Part shown: piece by piece, positions 21,205 through 32,783 of the stretch
Layout of the letters: every line of letters starts with the position of its first letter
How positions within the stretch are numbered: position 1 is the stretch's first letter
Source of the DNA: Hofstenia miamia
Taxonomy: Eukaryota > Xenacoelomorpha > Acoela
Length of the DNA stretch: 64,000 nucleotides
Assembly: GCA_004352715.1 (NCBI GenBank)
Contig: SCFE01000001.1
Location: 2,550,292 to 2,614,291 of the forward strand
Reading direction: 5' to 3'
Made by a program: the position numbers and the translations under genes
Notes under the pieces: model-generated
Database searches by the model: none
Seen by the model: the letters and a program-made list of their open reading frames with translations, nothing else
What the model was told of the DNA's origin: nothing

Positions 21205-23960
21205 ATGACGTCAATGTCTGATGAAGTCACATTTGGTTTTTATATTTTAGGTTTACTGATTCCATATATTGTGACACTTTCCTTTTTCATGTTTGCCATA
21301 CTATTGGTTGCATTCAGTATAGGAATTGTTCCTTTACCCTGTTTGACTGTGCACAAGCTTGATGGTAGTGATATTTTTTTGTTGTTGGGATTCTAATTTG
21401 TATGTCTTTGAGTTTCCCTTTCGTGTTGATGTAATTGCCTGAGGGGTTGATTAATCTATTTTTCTTGTCTTCTAATTCTTGTCTGGTAAATCCATTTTTT
21501 TGATACACATTCATCCTTTATTACAGAAATTACTGCTCCTGTGTCTATGGTTGCCTTGACCATGATACCATTAATTACAACTGTGATTGTATTAGTTTTT
21601 ATCAAGTCAGTTATAATTAGAATGGGTGCATGGTTTTCACAAGACAGTGCTCTTAATAGTTTAAATCTTCGGTTTCTTGTTCTTTTTCTTCTTCTTCAGT
21701 GAAACATTCTTCGTTTTCAATTAAGTCTTCTTCTTCAAAGTATATTTTGTCACTTTTGATTATATTGATCTGTTTTCTTCAGTCTTTCCTGAGGTGCCTT
21801 TTGTTTCTGCAGTTGTGACATTTTGGATCTCTTCTTTTAATTTTCTTTATTGTTCTGTCTTTCAGTCTTACTTATATTATTTCATCTTTGTTTTCAGGTT
21901 TTTGTGTGGTAAGTTTATTTCCAAATTTCTGGAATGTGTTGGTTACCATTGACTCTCTAATTTATTCTGGCATTATTTTCCATTGTTATTTGTATCACCA
22001 GTCCTTTTCTTATTATTTGATCTAATGAATACCCTGCATCTCACTTATTCTCGAATTGCTGTTTTAGTGGTTCCAGTGGTCCCTTACATATGTGGGAGAG
22101 AAGATCATATCTGGAATAGATCTGCTCTCTCAAGCTTAGTTTGAGCATTCTTTCCACTTGCGACATTTAATTTCTCCAGTCATCGCTTTTGTTCATTTTC
22201 AGACTGTTCAGAATCATTCTACAGGGTGCCCAGCAAAAAGTCAAGAAATTTGCTAACTCTTTCAAAATCGCTTTATTAAATTAATAAACATAACTAACTG
22301 ATTAACATTAAACTTTTTAATGTTTTATTGAATATTACAATGAAAGAGTTCAGAGGAAATGTTCGAAATGTGAGCCATCACTGTCATAACAAGATTGGAG
22401 TCTTAGAGAGGCCCCATGTCGAGTTTTCTGTTTTAAAAAGTACAATTACTTCGCGCTGAAAATCGGTCACTTGCTCAGAAGTCATAATTAATGCTTATGA
22501 AATTATTTCTAAATGAAGCATTGAATAAAACAAAAATGATTTAATCAAGTTAGAATGTTAATCAGTTAGTTATGTTTATTAATTTAATAAAGCGATTTTG
22601 AAAGAGTTTGCAAATTTCTTGACTTTTTACTGGGCACCCTGTATATTGATTCTTTAAGCTCTCATCATTATACATAGTACGCTTGATATTCGCCTATGAG
22701 TTTCCTATAGTTTGTCTTTGTCCCTGTGTCAGGTTCCAGGTAATGTTGGTATGCCACTCCACTAAAATATAGTACGAATCTAGCTGCTGCTGCAATTTGT
22801 GTAACTTTACTCTTTTTCATATTCATTTCGAATATTTGTAGCCATTCTGTGAATGTAGGTGAATAGTTGTCTATTCATCCTGTAAACTTAGGAAGGACAG
22901 CTTTGCATAATGGTACTTTTGTAGTCATTTCTCTCCAATAATATGGAATTATTAAGCATTGGTTTCATTTCTGTTTCCATTTTGTACTTCTGTTTCACTT
23001 GTTTTGCTATGTTATTTACTAGTTTTTGAATGAATTCCTCCTCAGTTTTAGATGGTTTACTTTTAAATAACTCTGCATTTTCAGGCGGATTTATTTTATT
23101 TAGTATTTCTGCGCTTTCAATTGTTATCCTTCATAGCTCTTTTTGGTTCTGTCTCTTGTGGCTATTTTTGGTTTCATTATTTAACATTAATAATCGTAGT
23201 TCATCTCTGATGCTGTTGATTTCCATTTGTTTTGTTTTGTTTCGTTTTCCTCTCATAGCTAATATTTTCTTCATGCATTTCAGCCATCAATTGCTCACAT
23301 TTTGCACTCTTGATTTTCATTGCTTTACTTGCATCAGTTAACATTTCTATTTTTCTTTGAAATAGATTTCTTTGTTCTGATATTCTCACACTGGTATTGT
23401 CTCTCATCTCATTCAGTACTCTTTCTTTCTCAATGTTTGTTGATTCTATTTCTGATATTTTTTGTGTTAATCTTCTAACCATTTCCATTAATTCATTTAT
23501 TGTCAATTCATTCACGATGTGAACTGTTGGCAGAATCATTTCTGCAGGGGATGCTTCACTTTTGGGTGATGATATAACATCCTGTGTTTGGGGAGTTTTT
23601 TTTTGGCTCTGGGGGTTTTCTGAGTTTTAGACGTTGTCTTATTTTTCTTTCTTGACTATACCATTGTAGTCGTTTAGCTGTGAGTAGTCTTTTGGTTTCC
23701 TCAGTTGGCTAAATTCTTGTAGCTCTGTAGGTATAGGTTTTTTTGTGTTTGCTTAACTTTGTATCAGTTACAACTAGATCATTATTTCGAGGAGAAACAA
23801 CTATCTTAACTCGAACTGTCTTTGTTTGCAAGTCTCTTGCTTCAGAGAATTATTTTGACAAGAAGTACATCTTCTTAAATCACTTAAATTGTAGTTCCTA
23901 TTCTTTCCCTGAGAAGAAATCCATCTTAACTTGGAGAAATTAGAATCTTTGCGTGCCAGT
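21205..23960 (-). pseudogene. Decayed LTR retrotransposon gag and protease region
   Basis: Minus-strand remnants lie in retroelement order. First is a coiled-coil-like gag stretch (23539-23201, NELTINELMEMVRRLTQKIS). A gag-like region follows (about 22980-22650, with LPKFTG and FTEWLQIFEMN). At 21820-21779 is a zinc knuckle, CHNCRNKRHLRKD, in which the last cysteine codon has become TGA. A retropepsin-like segment has the active-site triplet in ATIDTGAVISVIKDE (DTGA at 21545-21534). Stops and frameshifts break every part, and no reverse transcriptase was found to the left, so the copy is truncated. A mariner-type MITE at 22222-22641 lies within the gag. The protein order fits Gypsy/BEL-like elements. 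Confidence 0.6.
22222..22641 (-). mobile_element. Tc1/mariner-type MITE with 88-bp terminal inverted repeats
   Basis: Left arm 22222-22309 and right arm 22554-22641 are inverted copies differing at about two positions (CAGGGTGCCCAG(C/T)AAAAAG...). The element is bounded by TA on both sides (22220-22221 and 22642-22643), the target duplication of Tc1/mariner elements. The interior encodes on the minus strand, from 22495, the start MTSEQVTDFQREVIVLF and a stop soon after, which looks like the N-terminal helix-turn-helix of a transposase. It is therefore an internal-deletion derivative of an autonomous element. Confidence 0.8.
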
Positions 23961-23972
23961 TTATTGGGCGCC
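23955..23972 (-). other. Putative primer-binding site
   Basis: On the minus strand, directly after a putative LTR ending CATAACA, the sequence is GGCGCCCAATAAACTGGC. It resembles the TGGCGCCCAA start of tRNA-Lys-type primer-binding sites. Its position upstream of the gag remnant fits, but the leading T is missing. Confidence 0.35.
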
Positions 23973-24531
23973 TGTTATGGTTGCCTTGTAGAATCTATAC
24001 AAGCAGTATTATAGACATATTCCTGTAATGCTGTAATGATTTCATGTAATTAATCCATTTAACCAACAGTACAATTCCAACTAATCCAGATTTCCATTCT
24101 TAGCAAGGTAAGGTATTACTAACACTTGTTTAGACTGAAAGCGGCAAGATGTTATCAGTGTTGAAACCCAATGCCAAGCACTGCAACTCAAGGAGGAACC
24201 TGGAATGGTAAAGGATCACCAGTTACTGTGGAAACGCTCATGGTGCGGAAATGTTCTCAGAGATTGTATGTTGTGATTCATTAGCAATTTAGTGTATTGA
24301 TTGTTCTTGTTTAACTGATAATAGCAATAAGTGAAAGTTCGCAACAGGAATGCATTAGCTTATTATAAATCCTATATATAGATAGCCCTAGCTGTATAGA
24401 TGCATAACTAAACCCTGAGTACATGTGAACAATCAGCATCGTCGGCAGAAACTGGCAGTTTAATGGTCCTATTCAAGGGTCACATATGACACTATCTAAA
24501 ATAGTAATTACAATAAACAACATGTAATACA
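23973..24531 (-). repeat. Putative solo or 5' LTR
   Basis: Bounded by TG (23973) and CA (24530-24531), and adjoining a primer-binding-like site and the gag remnant on its left. The sequence is non-coding and about 559 bp. A partner LTR was not found on the far side. The right flank GTTTGGGGCTCGTAGG would also suit a plus-strand primer site, so orientation rests on the neighbouring gag. Confidence 0.35.
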
Positions 24532-24582
24532 GTTTGGGGCTCGTAGGCACCTTGTATCTGTAATAAAGTTTATTATAATTCC

Positions 24583-25110
24583 TTAGCAATTTGGATCTAA
24601 TAAGGGTTAGCCTAACAGTAGCTGTTCAGCTATTTGATGACATATTTTATTATAGCAAATGGATTGATTGGAAAGCTACAATGAATAGAAAAACCTATAG
24701 GTAAACCTAACCTAAGAGCACACAGAGAAGTCCCAGATACCAGCCGCACCGCATTTTGAATTGCTGAGTGTGCATCCGCTCCAAGAATCTCTTTAATCAA
24801 ATCTGGGGACCACCAACAGACTACTCATGCGCTCAGACGTTTAGCTTTCCGTTTTATATATAATCAAACCTGATAATACAATAAAAGAAATCAAATGAAG
24901 TAAATTCATCACCAAATAAATCCATTTCACACTATTTATGGTCATATTGATAAACAATTAAACAATCTGCATGTACCTGTTTGCAGATTCAAATTTGTTT
25001 ACAATTTTTTAATTCGTTCGTCGTCTGCTTTTGATTATGCAATGTCATCCAATTAGCTATAGTGGTTTCGTCTTTTTGATTTTTGCCAAACTCTTTTGCC
25101 AATAAACGTA
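24583..25110 (+). repeat. Dispersed repeat family, copy B
   Basis: Diverged homologue of 6556-7090 (see copy A). It starts near ATTTGGATCTAA and ends near CAAACTCTTTTGCCAA. Confidence 0.55.
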
Positions 25111-25726
25111 ATATCAAAAACTGCACAATTTTTTCTTAAAAATTAAAAAAATAATAAATGTGTTTTGTGCAAAAGTATAATTAAATTAATTACTGATCGT
25201 CTTAGTTACTTCTTTTTATTATCCTATTGACTTAACACCATTATGCCACAGGAAATAACTAGGGGAGCAACACGAAGAAAAGTGAGACAATTTTTGTGCA
25301 TTGTTTATAGTAATCTCTAATTAAAACATCATTTGTTTTTCTTTCATTGTTAATTAGTTTTTGCCAATCTTGAAACACAGTGATGGTTCTATCCTTCTGC
25401 CAGTCTGTTGAAAACTTCAACTGCTTGTAACTTTTAGCCTAGTCAATCTGGGTCCATCTTGACTTCAAACATTTGAAGTCAGAGTCTTCAGGCGCAGATG
25501 ATTCATCAAAACAGACGTGTATACACTGCTTGAATACTAAGCTTTTTTATCATTTTATAAAAAAACAACAAAAATTTTAATTGAAAGTACTTTCAGTACT
25601 TAGTGTACCATCGTCAGTCAAAGCGCAAAAAATTATTTTGTGCTAAAATGTGAATTTACAAATCATTAATTAAATTTAATTCAACTAAAATAAGTGAGGA
25701 GTTTGATGACATTTTGTATTTAAATG

Positions 25727-25774
<48 letters not shown>

Positions 25775-26449
25775 GATCAGCAGCAATCTCCTCTGTTTCT
25801 GCTGCTGTGAGCACACATAGACGGCTACTTCATGATTGGCTGAACCCCATTTTGTGTATGCATGCAGTGGACTTTAATTTTGTAAGCAAATTTAGTTTGC
25901 TGTGTCTAAACCAGTACTAGCTGACATTTACTATTATTTTCATTATTGTATTATAAATAGGGTAACATTGTGCTCAATGCTTTTTTAATAAAATTTAAGT
26001 TCAAAATTGTGGTTGCATTCTATCTGTATTCTGTTATTTCAAATGGTAATTTATATCTAAATCTGATCTGGATAAGGGAGAGAGGTGCGCCTCCTGCATT
26101 TTATTCATAGGTCCCGCTCAAAGTTCTGTATAAGGCGCTAAGCTTTCTTGCTAAAAAGAGTTTAGTTGCTACCCAATGGCTTATTAGGTAAATTGATTTT
26201 ATCATGATGGAAAAGATCAGCATTGACAGTTACCGCATTTATACTCTAATTCAGAGATAGTAATACAATTACATACAATTACAACCTGTAGCTATTTACA
26301 CTTAATCATTATTTCGCATTTTAATTTTTCACTCAATGCATGCAGTGCTTCAATTCATTGTAAATTCTCATGCTTCCCTAATTGGAGTTTTCTTGCCTAC
26401 CTACAAGTAGTAGATGCTAGCTAACTAAACTGTAAATTGGTTTATGCTA
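25111..26449. other. Stretch without recognised gene
   Basis: Contains (TA)n at 25731-25769. The patch 25575-25630 (CTTTCAGTACTTAGTGTACC then ATCGTCAGTC) resembles a terminus of the Penelope-like kind seen at 55 kb, but is too short to assign. Confidence 0.45.
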
Positions 26450-26457
26450 TTCTTATA

Positions 26458-27900
26458 TAGGGATGTGCCGATATCTGGTAAAATCAGCAATGACGCAACC
26501 GGATCGGGATTTCCGGTATCCAGTAAAATTTAACTAGTTTACCGGATAATATACAATGAAATAATACTTGATTTAAAAATTGAATTCTCGAGGAAAAAGC
26601 TATATTTTTTCATAATATGGCAATTGTCATCCAGAAAACAAGTTCTTCTGACATTTCAGGACGTAGTTTATCAAATTTTTATATATTTTCACTTGACATT
26701 AATTGAGAACTGAGTTTGTTCTTCATTAATAATTATAATTAGAGCAACCAAAAATCATAAGAGCGTAATAATTTTCTGTCGGTGTATTTTGCAGTCTGCT
26801 TAAAATGAGATGGTTTTCGGACATATGGTGTAGTTAAATAGGAAGTTATAAATTCATAAAAAGTCATATCTTTGTTTTTTTTTTAAATATGGACATATTT
26901 GTGACTGAAATATCATAGATGTCATATTTTGGCATAATTTCATTAAATTAAGAGAAAAACTTAAAAAATAATGCTGGATTGTGACTGCTCTAAATAATTT
27001 GAACTAGAATGTTCATTCAATTTCAATTAATGTACTTCATGGCCTAACTCCCGAGAAGATTAATTGCTAACTAATTGTTGACCCGACCCAGTGGTCGTTT
27101 CTTGGACTAGCCATGTAGGCTGGCAGCTGAATATATATTAAACGACCTATATACATTATTATTTCATGGATTTAGTAAGGCACATGTGCTGCAAAACTGT
27201 GTCATACCGTAGCCAACGATATCGTTGGCTACGGCCATACGCAAAATATATTAGGTTTGACATTCTAATTGCTTTAATTAAGGCTGCTATCATAAAAAAT
27301 CAAAGTTCTTCAATGTTTGACAGAGTTGAAATTCCAAGAGATGTTGTTATTACTCCCACCCTTGATCTTGCAAGTGATATCTGTGAAATAATTGCTTAAA
27401 TCAAGTCACAATTAAAAAATTCCTATTTGAGTGCTATAATGCAAGGAAAGGGGATGGACATTTAATTGGAATTGTATGCCAAGTTACGAAAATGTCAAGC
27501 AACATCGGTTGCAATTGATAGATGTTTCTCTATATTGAGAAAACTCTTGGCCTATGACAGAAATCTTAACCTCAATAATATATAGAAATTTATATCCTGT
27601 TATTATAAACTAGTGAAGAAATTGCTATAAATAATTATGTATTTGTTTTATATCTTGTTCTCGGTAATAGAAAAACGTTTTATATTGCCTAAATGGATCA
27701 TTTTGAAAAATGGATGATCATATTTTAGGGCATATATAACTAAATTCCGTCATATTTTGTCAGAAAAATAAGGTCATATTTTGTTTTTTTAAATTAATAT
27801 TTCTGATTGCGCTAGAAAAAATTGGACAATATATTATCAAATATCCGGTAAATTATGTGGTATTCGGTATATTCAATTCACTATCCGGATCCCATCCCTA
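26458..27900 (+). mobile_element. Degenerate hAT element with 8-bp target-site duplication
   Basis: Ends are TAGGGATG and CATCCCTA. Flanks TTCTTATA (26450-26457) and TTCTTGTA (27901-27908) match at 7 of 8 positions, the length expected for hAT. On the plus strand at about 27480-27600 is the hAT C-terminal dimerisation motif: ATSVAIDRCFSILRKLL, then YDRNLNLNNI and a stop where the frame should continue. A further open stretch (27166-27399, ending in LASDICEIIA) belongs to the transposase body. Stops and the small size show it is inactive. Confidence 0.7.
27207..27234. repeat. Perfect 28-bp palindrome inside the hAT element
   Basis: CCGTAGCCAACGAT is followed directly by its exact reverse complement. 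Confidence 0.95.
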
Positions 27901-28094
27901 TTCTTGTACAATCCCTAATGATTCTAGATGGTGACTAATGTGTCATATTCAGTAGAGAATACAAATAAAAAATGTAAAACAACTGAAAAACTAAATACTG
28001 TTTACGATGGTTTTCTCATTTTTGATTAATGCTCATTTATTAATTAACTATTTGTACAAGTGGTATTAAGAGTAGTTATGTTAATAGCATCTGA

Positions 28095-28320
28095 CAGCAA
28101 AAGTGTTTGGCAAATTGTTGATGATGAAACGCTAAGCTAATAATTTGTGACATTGCAGCAAACTAGCAGAAAACGAATATGTTAACAATTCAAATTTATG
28201 AAGACAGTACATGTTGATTGATTGCATATTTTTAGTATAAAAATGATGTAGGAGATTTATTTGTTGATAAACCCCTAGGTTAACACATTGTTTTAGATCC
28301 AAATTTGTACGGAATAATAA
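28095..28320 (-). repeat. Dispersed repeat family, copy C (inverted)
   Basis: Reverse-complement relative of 6556-7090 and 24583-25110: GTTTGGCAAA near the left, ACATGTTGATTG in the middle and TTTTAGATCCAAATTTG at the right end. Confidence 0.45.
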
Positions 28321-29149
28321 GAACTATTATACATGTGAGGTGTCTACAAGTACCCTCCTATAATTACATGTTAATAAATAATATCTTTACTTGTGAACCT
28401 TTTTTTCCATTTTCTACTGGCTGAATTTAATTATTTGTATATTTATATGCAAGGTTATTTATATGTAAGGAATATAACAAGTGAAAGCAGTTGGGTTGTG
28501 AACACTCCTTTATTGCCAATTATTATTTTTATTAGGAATCCTGTAAAATATATTTTCAGTCGTTGGTGGTCAACAATATTGAGTGCCTGATAAACTTAGA
28601 CTATGATTTCAAAAAGTCCGAGATATTATTCGGCTGAAAACTTAAAAATTAGTGTCAGATAAATCATAATTAAATCTAGCATATTGATTTCAAATTTATC
28701 AATGTAATGCGATTTTTTTCAAATTTTGAATAATATTTCTGAGACTATTGCGTGTATATTGTGATTTTATATTGCCAGTGTATTTTACATGCCATGCATG
28801 CATGATTTAACCCTGTAACATTATTGTGAAAAATATAAACAAGAAGAGCACAATGATGAAAAGAAGAAAAAGTATAAAGAAAGGCTAAAAAACTTTTTAT
28901 TTATATTTTTTTATTATCAAAAAAATTTATTAGACGTCTATCAGTTGGCAAACTGCCTTGACAAAATTTAATATGGTAAAGCAGTTTTTAATAAACTATA
29001 ACTGAAAAATTTTTGTAGTAGAAATCAAAACGTGCCTAAATCAGAAATCAAAGCAACAGGTAAATTACTAACTTAATGCAATTATGATATACAAACGATG
29101 AAGCAAAGCAGGAAAATGGTGCAATAAATTCATTATAACACTTATCATT
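28321..29149. other. Stretch without recognised gene
   Basis: AT-rich; the 65-codon plus-strand frame at 28393-28590 is not supported. Confidence 0.5.
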
Positions 29150-29375
29150 TGAATATCTGGGCATGACTAACATTCATTAAGCCCCTGTAGACACGATGAA
29201 AGGCTTGGTTTACCCTGGTATACTAAAATACATTTATGTTAGATCTAAGGTCTATGAATATAGGCTTTTCCAAATTTGCTTAGATGCTATCATTTCAATC
29301 ATAGATTTCACAAATGTCCTAGTATCATAATATAGGTTAGCATTTTTGTTTAGATCCAAATTGTTATGTAAGAAT
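29150..29375 (-). repeat. Dispersed repeat family, partial copy D
   Basis: Ends in TAGGTTAGCATTTTTGTTTAG followed by ATCCAAATTG, matching the terminus of copy C; the rest is strongly diverged. Confidence 0.35.
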
Positions 29376-29687
29376 TTAGTACAAGTTATTTTTTGTATTA
29401 TTTGGTGATTGGTGTGCATTTAACATGCAATTTATTTAGTTATTACTAGATGTTTAAATAGCACTTCACTAAGTAAGTGCCACACTAGGAACACGAACAT
29501 AGCACTGTAATTGGAACAGATCGATTGCCTCCCTTTAAATCGGCGTTAGGCCTTTGCCTTATAAAGCGTGATGGATATCGTAATTATCTCTGTTAATTCA
29601 TGTTAACTTGAGTTAGAAGCTTCTTGAATTAATATCAATTAATTTATTAAATAGAGAAAACAAATCATTTGTGTTCTAAATTTTTAG

Positions 29688-29984
29688 AATAATGCACGCC
29701 TATACTATCCTAGAAAAGTAACAAATTTAAGTTTGCATGAAAATGTATGTATCACTGTTGAAGATATCCAATTAGACAGAATTCGGTTAGTAACAACATT
29801 AAGGAATGACACCAAGGTCATATTAAGCGAAAAATTCGATATCCTTCAAGGTGATATAGACAAAATCTCTAAATTTATGAACGAGGCAAATAGAAAACTA
29901 AAAGGAGAAAATGTACGATGGAGGAAAATGTATAAAACAATTGTTAGAAGACAATCCAAAAATTGTAAGAAATTGAACATTTAA
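29688..29984 (+). CDS. Candidate terminal exon of an unrecognised gene
   Basis: A plus-strand open stretch of 98 codons and a stop begins directly after a good acceptor (CTAAATTTTTAG at 29676-29687). The peptide is charged and probably helical, with the segments NARLYYPRKVTNLSLHENV, DILQGDIDKISKFMNEANRK and NVRWRKMYKTIVRRQSK, and it looks coiled-coil-like. No upstream exon was found. It may be a true last exon, or the gag-like tail of an element. No promoter or polyadenylation signal was identified; a (TA)n tract and a gap start 75 bp downstream. Confidence 0.4.
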   Translation, partial: NNARLYYPRKVTNLSLHENVCITVEDIQLDRIRLVTTLRNDTKVILSEKFDILQGDIDKISKFMNEANRKLKGENVRWRKMYKTIVRRQSKNCKKLNI

Positions 29985-30059
29985 AGATCCATAAACTTAA
30001 GCAAAACAGAGACAGAAGAAAACCGGAATAAGTTAAAAACAAACAATATATATATATAT

Positions 30060-30172
30060 NNNNNNNNNNNNNNNNNNNNNNNNNNNNNNNNNNNNNNNNN
30101 NNNNNNNNNNNNNNNNNNNNNNNNNNNNNNNNNNNNNNNNNNNNNNNNNNNNNNNNNNNNNNNNNNNNNNNN
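30060..30172. other. Assembly gap (113 N) inside (TA)n
   Basis: TA repeat on both sides of the run of N. Confidence 0.95.
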
Positions 30173-30215
<43 letters not shown>

Positions 30216-30357
30216 TCAGCCATATATTTTTAATGCAAATTGATAGTGAATATAGCGGATTGGATGGATAATATACTATTATCATAAATGATGTTTAAAT
30301 CTGTCATTATCAATATTACAAAGATAATGCCATATATCGTATATATTTTTTGTAAAA

Positions 30358-31587
30358 CTAAAAAACATTTAACTTCTTTGCAAAACGACATAATTCTATC
30401 ATTTTATAATATGCGATATTGCTAGCATTTGATAACAAATTTTCTGCAAAACCTTTCATTTCTTCAGACTTATCCTGATCTAGAAAAGTTGGAACATCGA
30501 TTTCTATTGGCTCTTTTGCTTCAGTATTAAAAATTAGTAATGTTTGGAATCGGGTTCTGAATCCAACGTCATGCAGCTCTTCAAATTCTGACATCAATTC
30601 ATTGAGTGTATATGAAAGAGAGATCTTGTACATATCTGCTGTTCGTGAGAATTCTTCATAATAAGATATTAAAATTTCTTTAGTGTTGTTCAATAATACT
30701 TCTGCAGAAGTGGACATCCAGATAAAGTAACATAGTTCACTAGCAGGTGAACTCAACTTTATTGCCTGAAAATCTATAAATGTCGCATCTATTGGATCCC
30801 GTCCATCATATTTAATCATAACATTATTAGTCCAGAGATCGCCATGGCTAATGACACTGCAAGTTTCACCAATTCCGCAAAATTTTTTGAATTTTTCAGC
30901 TAGAAAGGATGTTTCATAATGACGCTTCATGTCATGGATTATAGAAATATCATCTGGAAACATTTCTGAAAGTCTTTTTACGATTTCTTCCATAAACTCC
31001 TTTTGTGCTGATTCCATTGAAACTGACATTGCTTTGAGAAAATCATACAAATAATCTTTCAAACAATCTTGATAATCATGATTAAACTTTTCTTTTCCAT
31101 ATACATTCATGTAACCCATTGAAATTGCATGAAAACGTGCAATTTTTTTTGCTACAAAAATGACCTCATCTAAATTGAGACCATTAGATTTATCAGCCAT
31201 CGAGAACCCTAACGATTTCAGATTATCCAATACTAAAACGCATTGTTCTTTGCTACAGTAATGCATTTTTGGAGAAAAGTTTTCTAATTTTTCTCCGAAA
31301 TTTTTTTGAAATTCCATCAATGCGGGAAGTATTTTTTCGTAAGCATCAATTTCTTTTTCCCATAATGTTGACGTGCCGGGTTTGTCCTTCACAGAATTCC
31401 TATATTTCAGAACGAGATCGTACTCCTTTTCTAAGTTCGCATTTTTATATTGAAATCTTACTCGCCTAAGAACTCCAACAAAGTTTTCCAAGCAGTCGAT
31501 AAGGTTGTCAATCCGTATATTTGTAATTTCACCAATTTCGGGTTTCAAGATCGTATGCAAAATGTCTTGCAGAGTTTCGATGTCCAT
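30358..31587 (-). CDS. CHK kinase-like / ecdysteroid-kinase-like (EcKL) phosphotransferase, intronless
   Basis: A 409-residue single-exon frame runs from ATG (31587) to a stop at 30358. It has the aminoglycoside-phosphotransferase-like fold signature of the CHK/EcKL (DUF227/DUF1679) family: VLVLDNLKSLGF (the E/D-NL element after the N-lobe), KKIARFHAISMGY, the catalytic loop SHGDLWTNNVMIKY, and the metal-binding IDFQAIKL in place of DFG, followed by LCYFIWMSTS. Length is typical for the family (about 400). Members are thought to phosphorylate small hydroxylated molecules such as steroids or choline-like substrates; the substrate here is unknown. No signal peptide was seen, so it is presumably cytosolic. 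All key residues are present and no frame break is seen, so it appears intact. It lies between the two apple/TSP1 gene copies on the same strand. Lack of introns may reflect retroposition. Confidence 0.88.
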   Translation of the reverse strand: MDIETLQDILHTILKPEIGEITNIRIDNLIDCLENFVGVLRRVRFQYKNANLEKEYDLVLKYRNSVKDKPGTSTLWEKEIDAYEKILPALMEFQKNFGEKLENFSPKMHYCSKEQCVLVLDNLKSLGFSMADKSNGLNLDEVIFVAKKIARFHAISMGYMNVYGKEKFNHDYQDCLKDYLYDFLKAMSVSMESAQKEFMEEIVKRLSEMFPDDISIIHDMKRHYETSFLAEKFKKFCGIGETCSVISHGDLWTNNVMIKYDGRDPIDATFIDFQAIKLSSPASELCYFIWMSTSAEVLLNNTKEILISYYEEFSRTADMYKISLSYTLNELMSEFEELHDVGFRTRFQTLLIFNTEAKEPIEIDVPTFLDQDKSEEMKGFAENLLSNASNIAYYKMIELCRFAKKLNVF

Positions 31588-32746
31588 TTCAAAAACTGCT
31601 TATATATGTAATGACCGAAATTTGTAATAAAATTCATTAAATCTTATATTTGAAATACATCAATAAGGTTTCACAGTTAAATAAGCAAATATAAAAGAGT
31701 TTTATTAAATCATTTAGGATTTTGCTTTAAATATTTCAAGTGTACATATGTGTGCTTCAAATCATAATAAAATTAAATCAGCATATTGCAAGTCTCTACC
31801 CAAGTGTGAGAATATTGATGTCTGACAATGTGCTAATTCATCAGGAAATAAAAATGAATGATATATCTTAACTTGTCAGAAGCATTGGATTGGAATATCA
31901 AATTTTCCTCAGATTGCATAAATTAATGACTGAGGGATGCATCAATTCTACAAAAATTCATTTAGTCATTTAGAGCGCAGGCCTATTAGATTTGAAAAAG
32001 AGTCTCTTCTAGAAACAAAGATAAATGAAATAATTTAATGTTTGAAGTGATAATAAAAGCAATTTGAATTCCATTGAAAAAAACGGAATATTTAATGTTT
32101 GAACAAAAGTAGAGAAAAGATATAATTACCGCTCCTAAGGGGCCAAGAGGCCGAATGCCATGGGCTCTGTGCTAAGTCATTATTAAGGAGAAGTTATTAG
32201 CAATTTAAGAAAATTAAAATTAAATCTTTCACAATATGAATTCAACAATTATGTTTGCTAGCTGCATTTGAACATTATGGTATATACATTAATATGTGCA
32301 CTATGATTTCCAATAAATAAGGCTCTTTTCGTGGTTTGCTTTATAATTAAAGGATATCTGTGATCTACCATATATACAGAATGATTAAGTAGTTTGTAGC
32401 TGCTATCAATTGAGACAGGCGTAGCAAGAAATTTAGATTTGTGAAACTTATAAATAATTTTAGAAAACAGCAAGAAAAAAACATTTATATGTGGTAAATA
32501 ACTAATATGTTTTAATTCAACTAGCTTCCAATAAACAAGGAAAATTTCTTGAGAAATATAACCTAGGAGAAACATTTCATAGCCATTAGTTCTATCCTAC
32601 TAATGAATATTTTCTATTTATGTATAAAACATTCTTTCAGTTGCTTCAATTGTTCTTGCAATGTAGGATTTGATTATGTGATAAAATACACGGAATAGTA
32701 TTAAGTATATTGCAAGTATAAACTATAAAATTACTTATACTTAGGT

Positions 32747-32749
<3 letters not shown>
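31588..32749. other. Upstream of the CHK gene; no other gene seen
   Basis: AT-rich and non-coding. A 105-codon minus-strand frame (32258-32575) lacks support. Confidence 0.5.
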
Positions 32750-32783
<34 letters not shown>

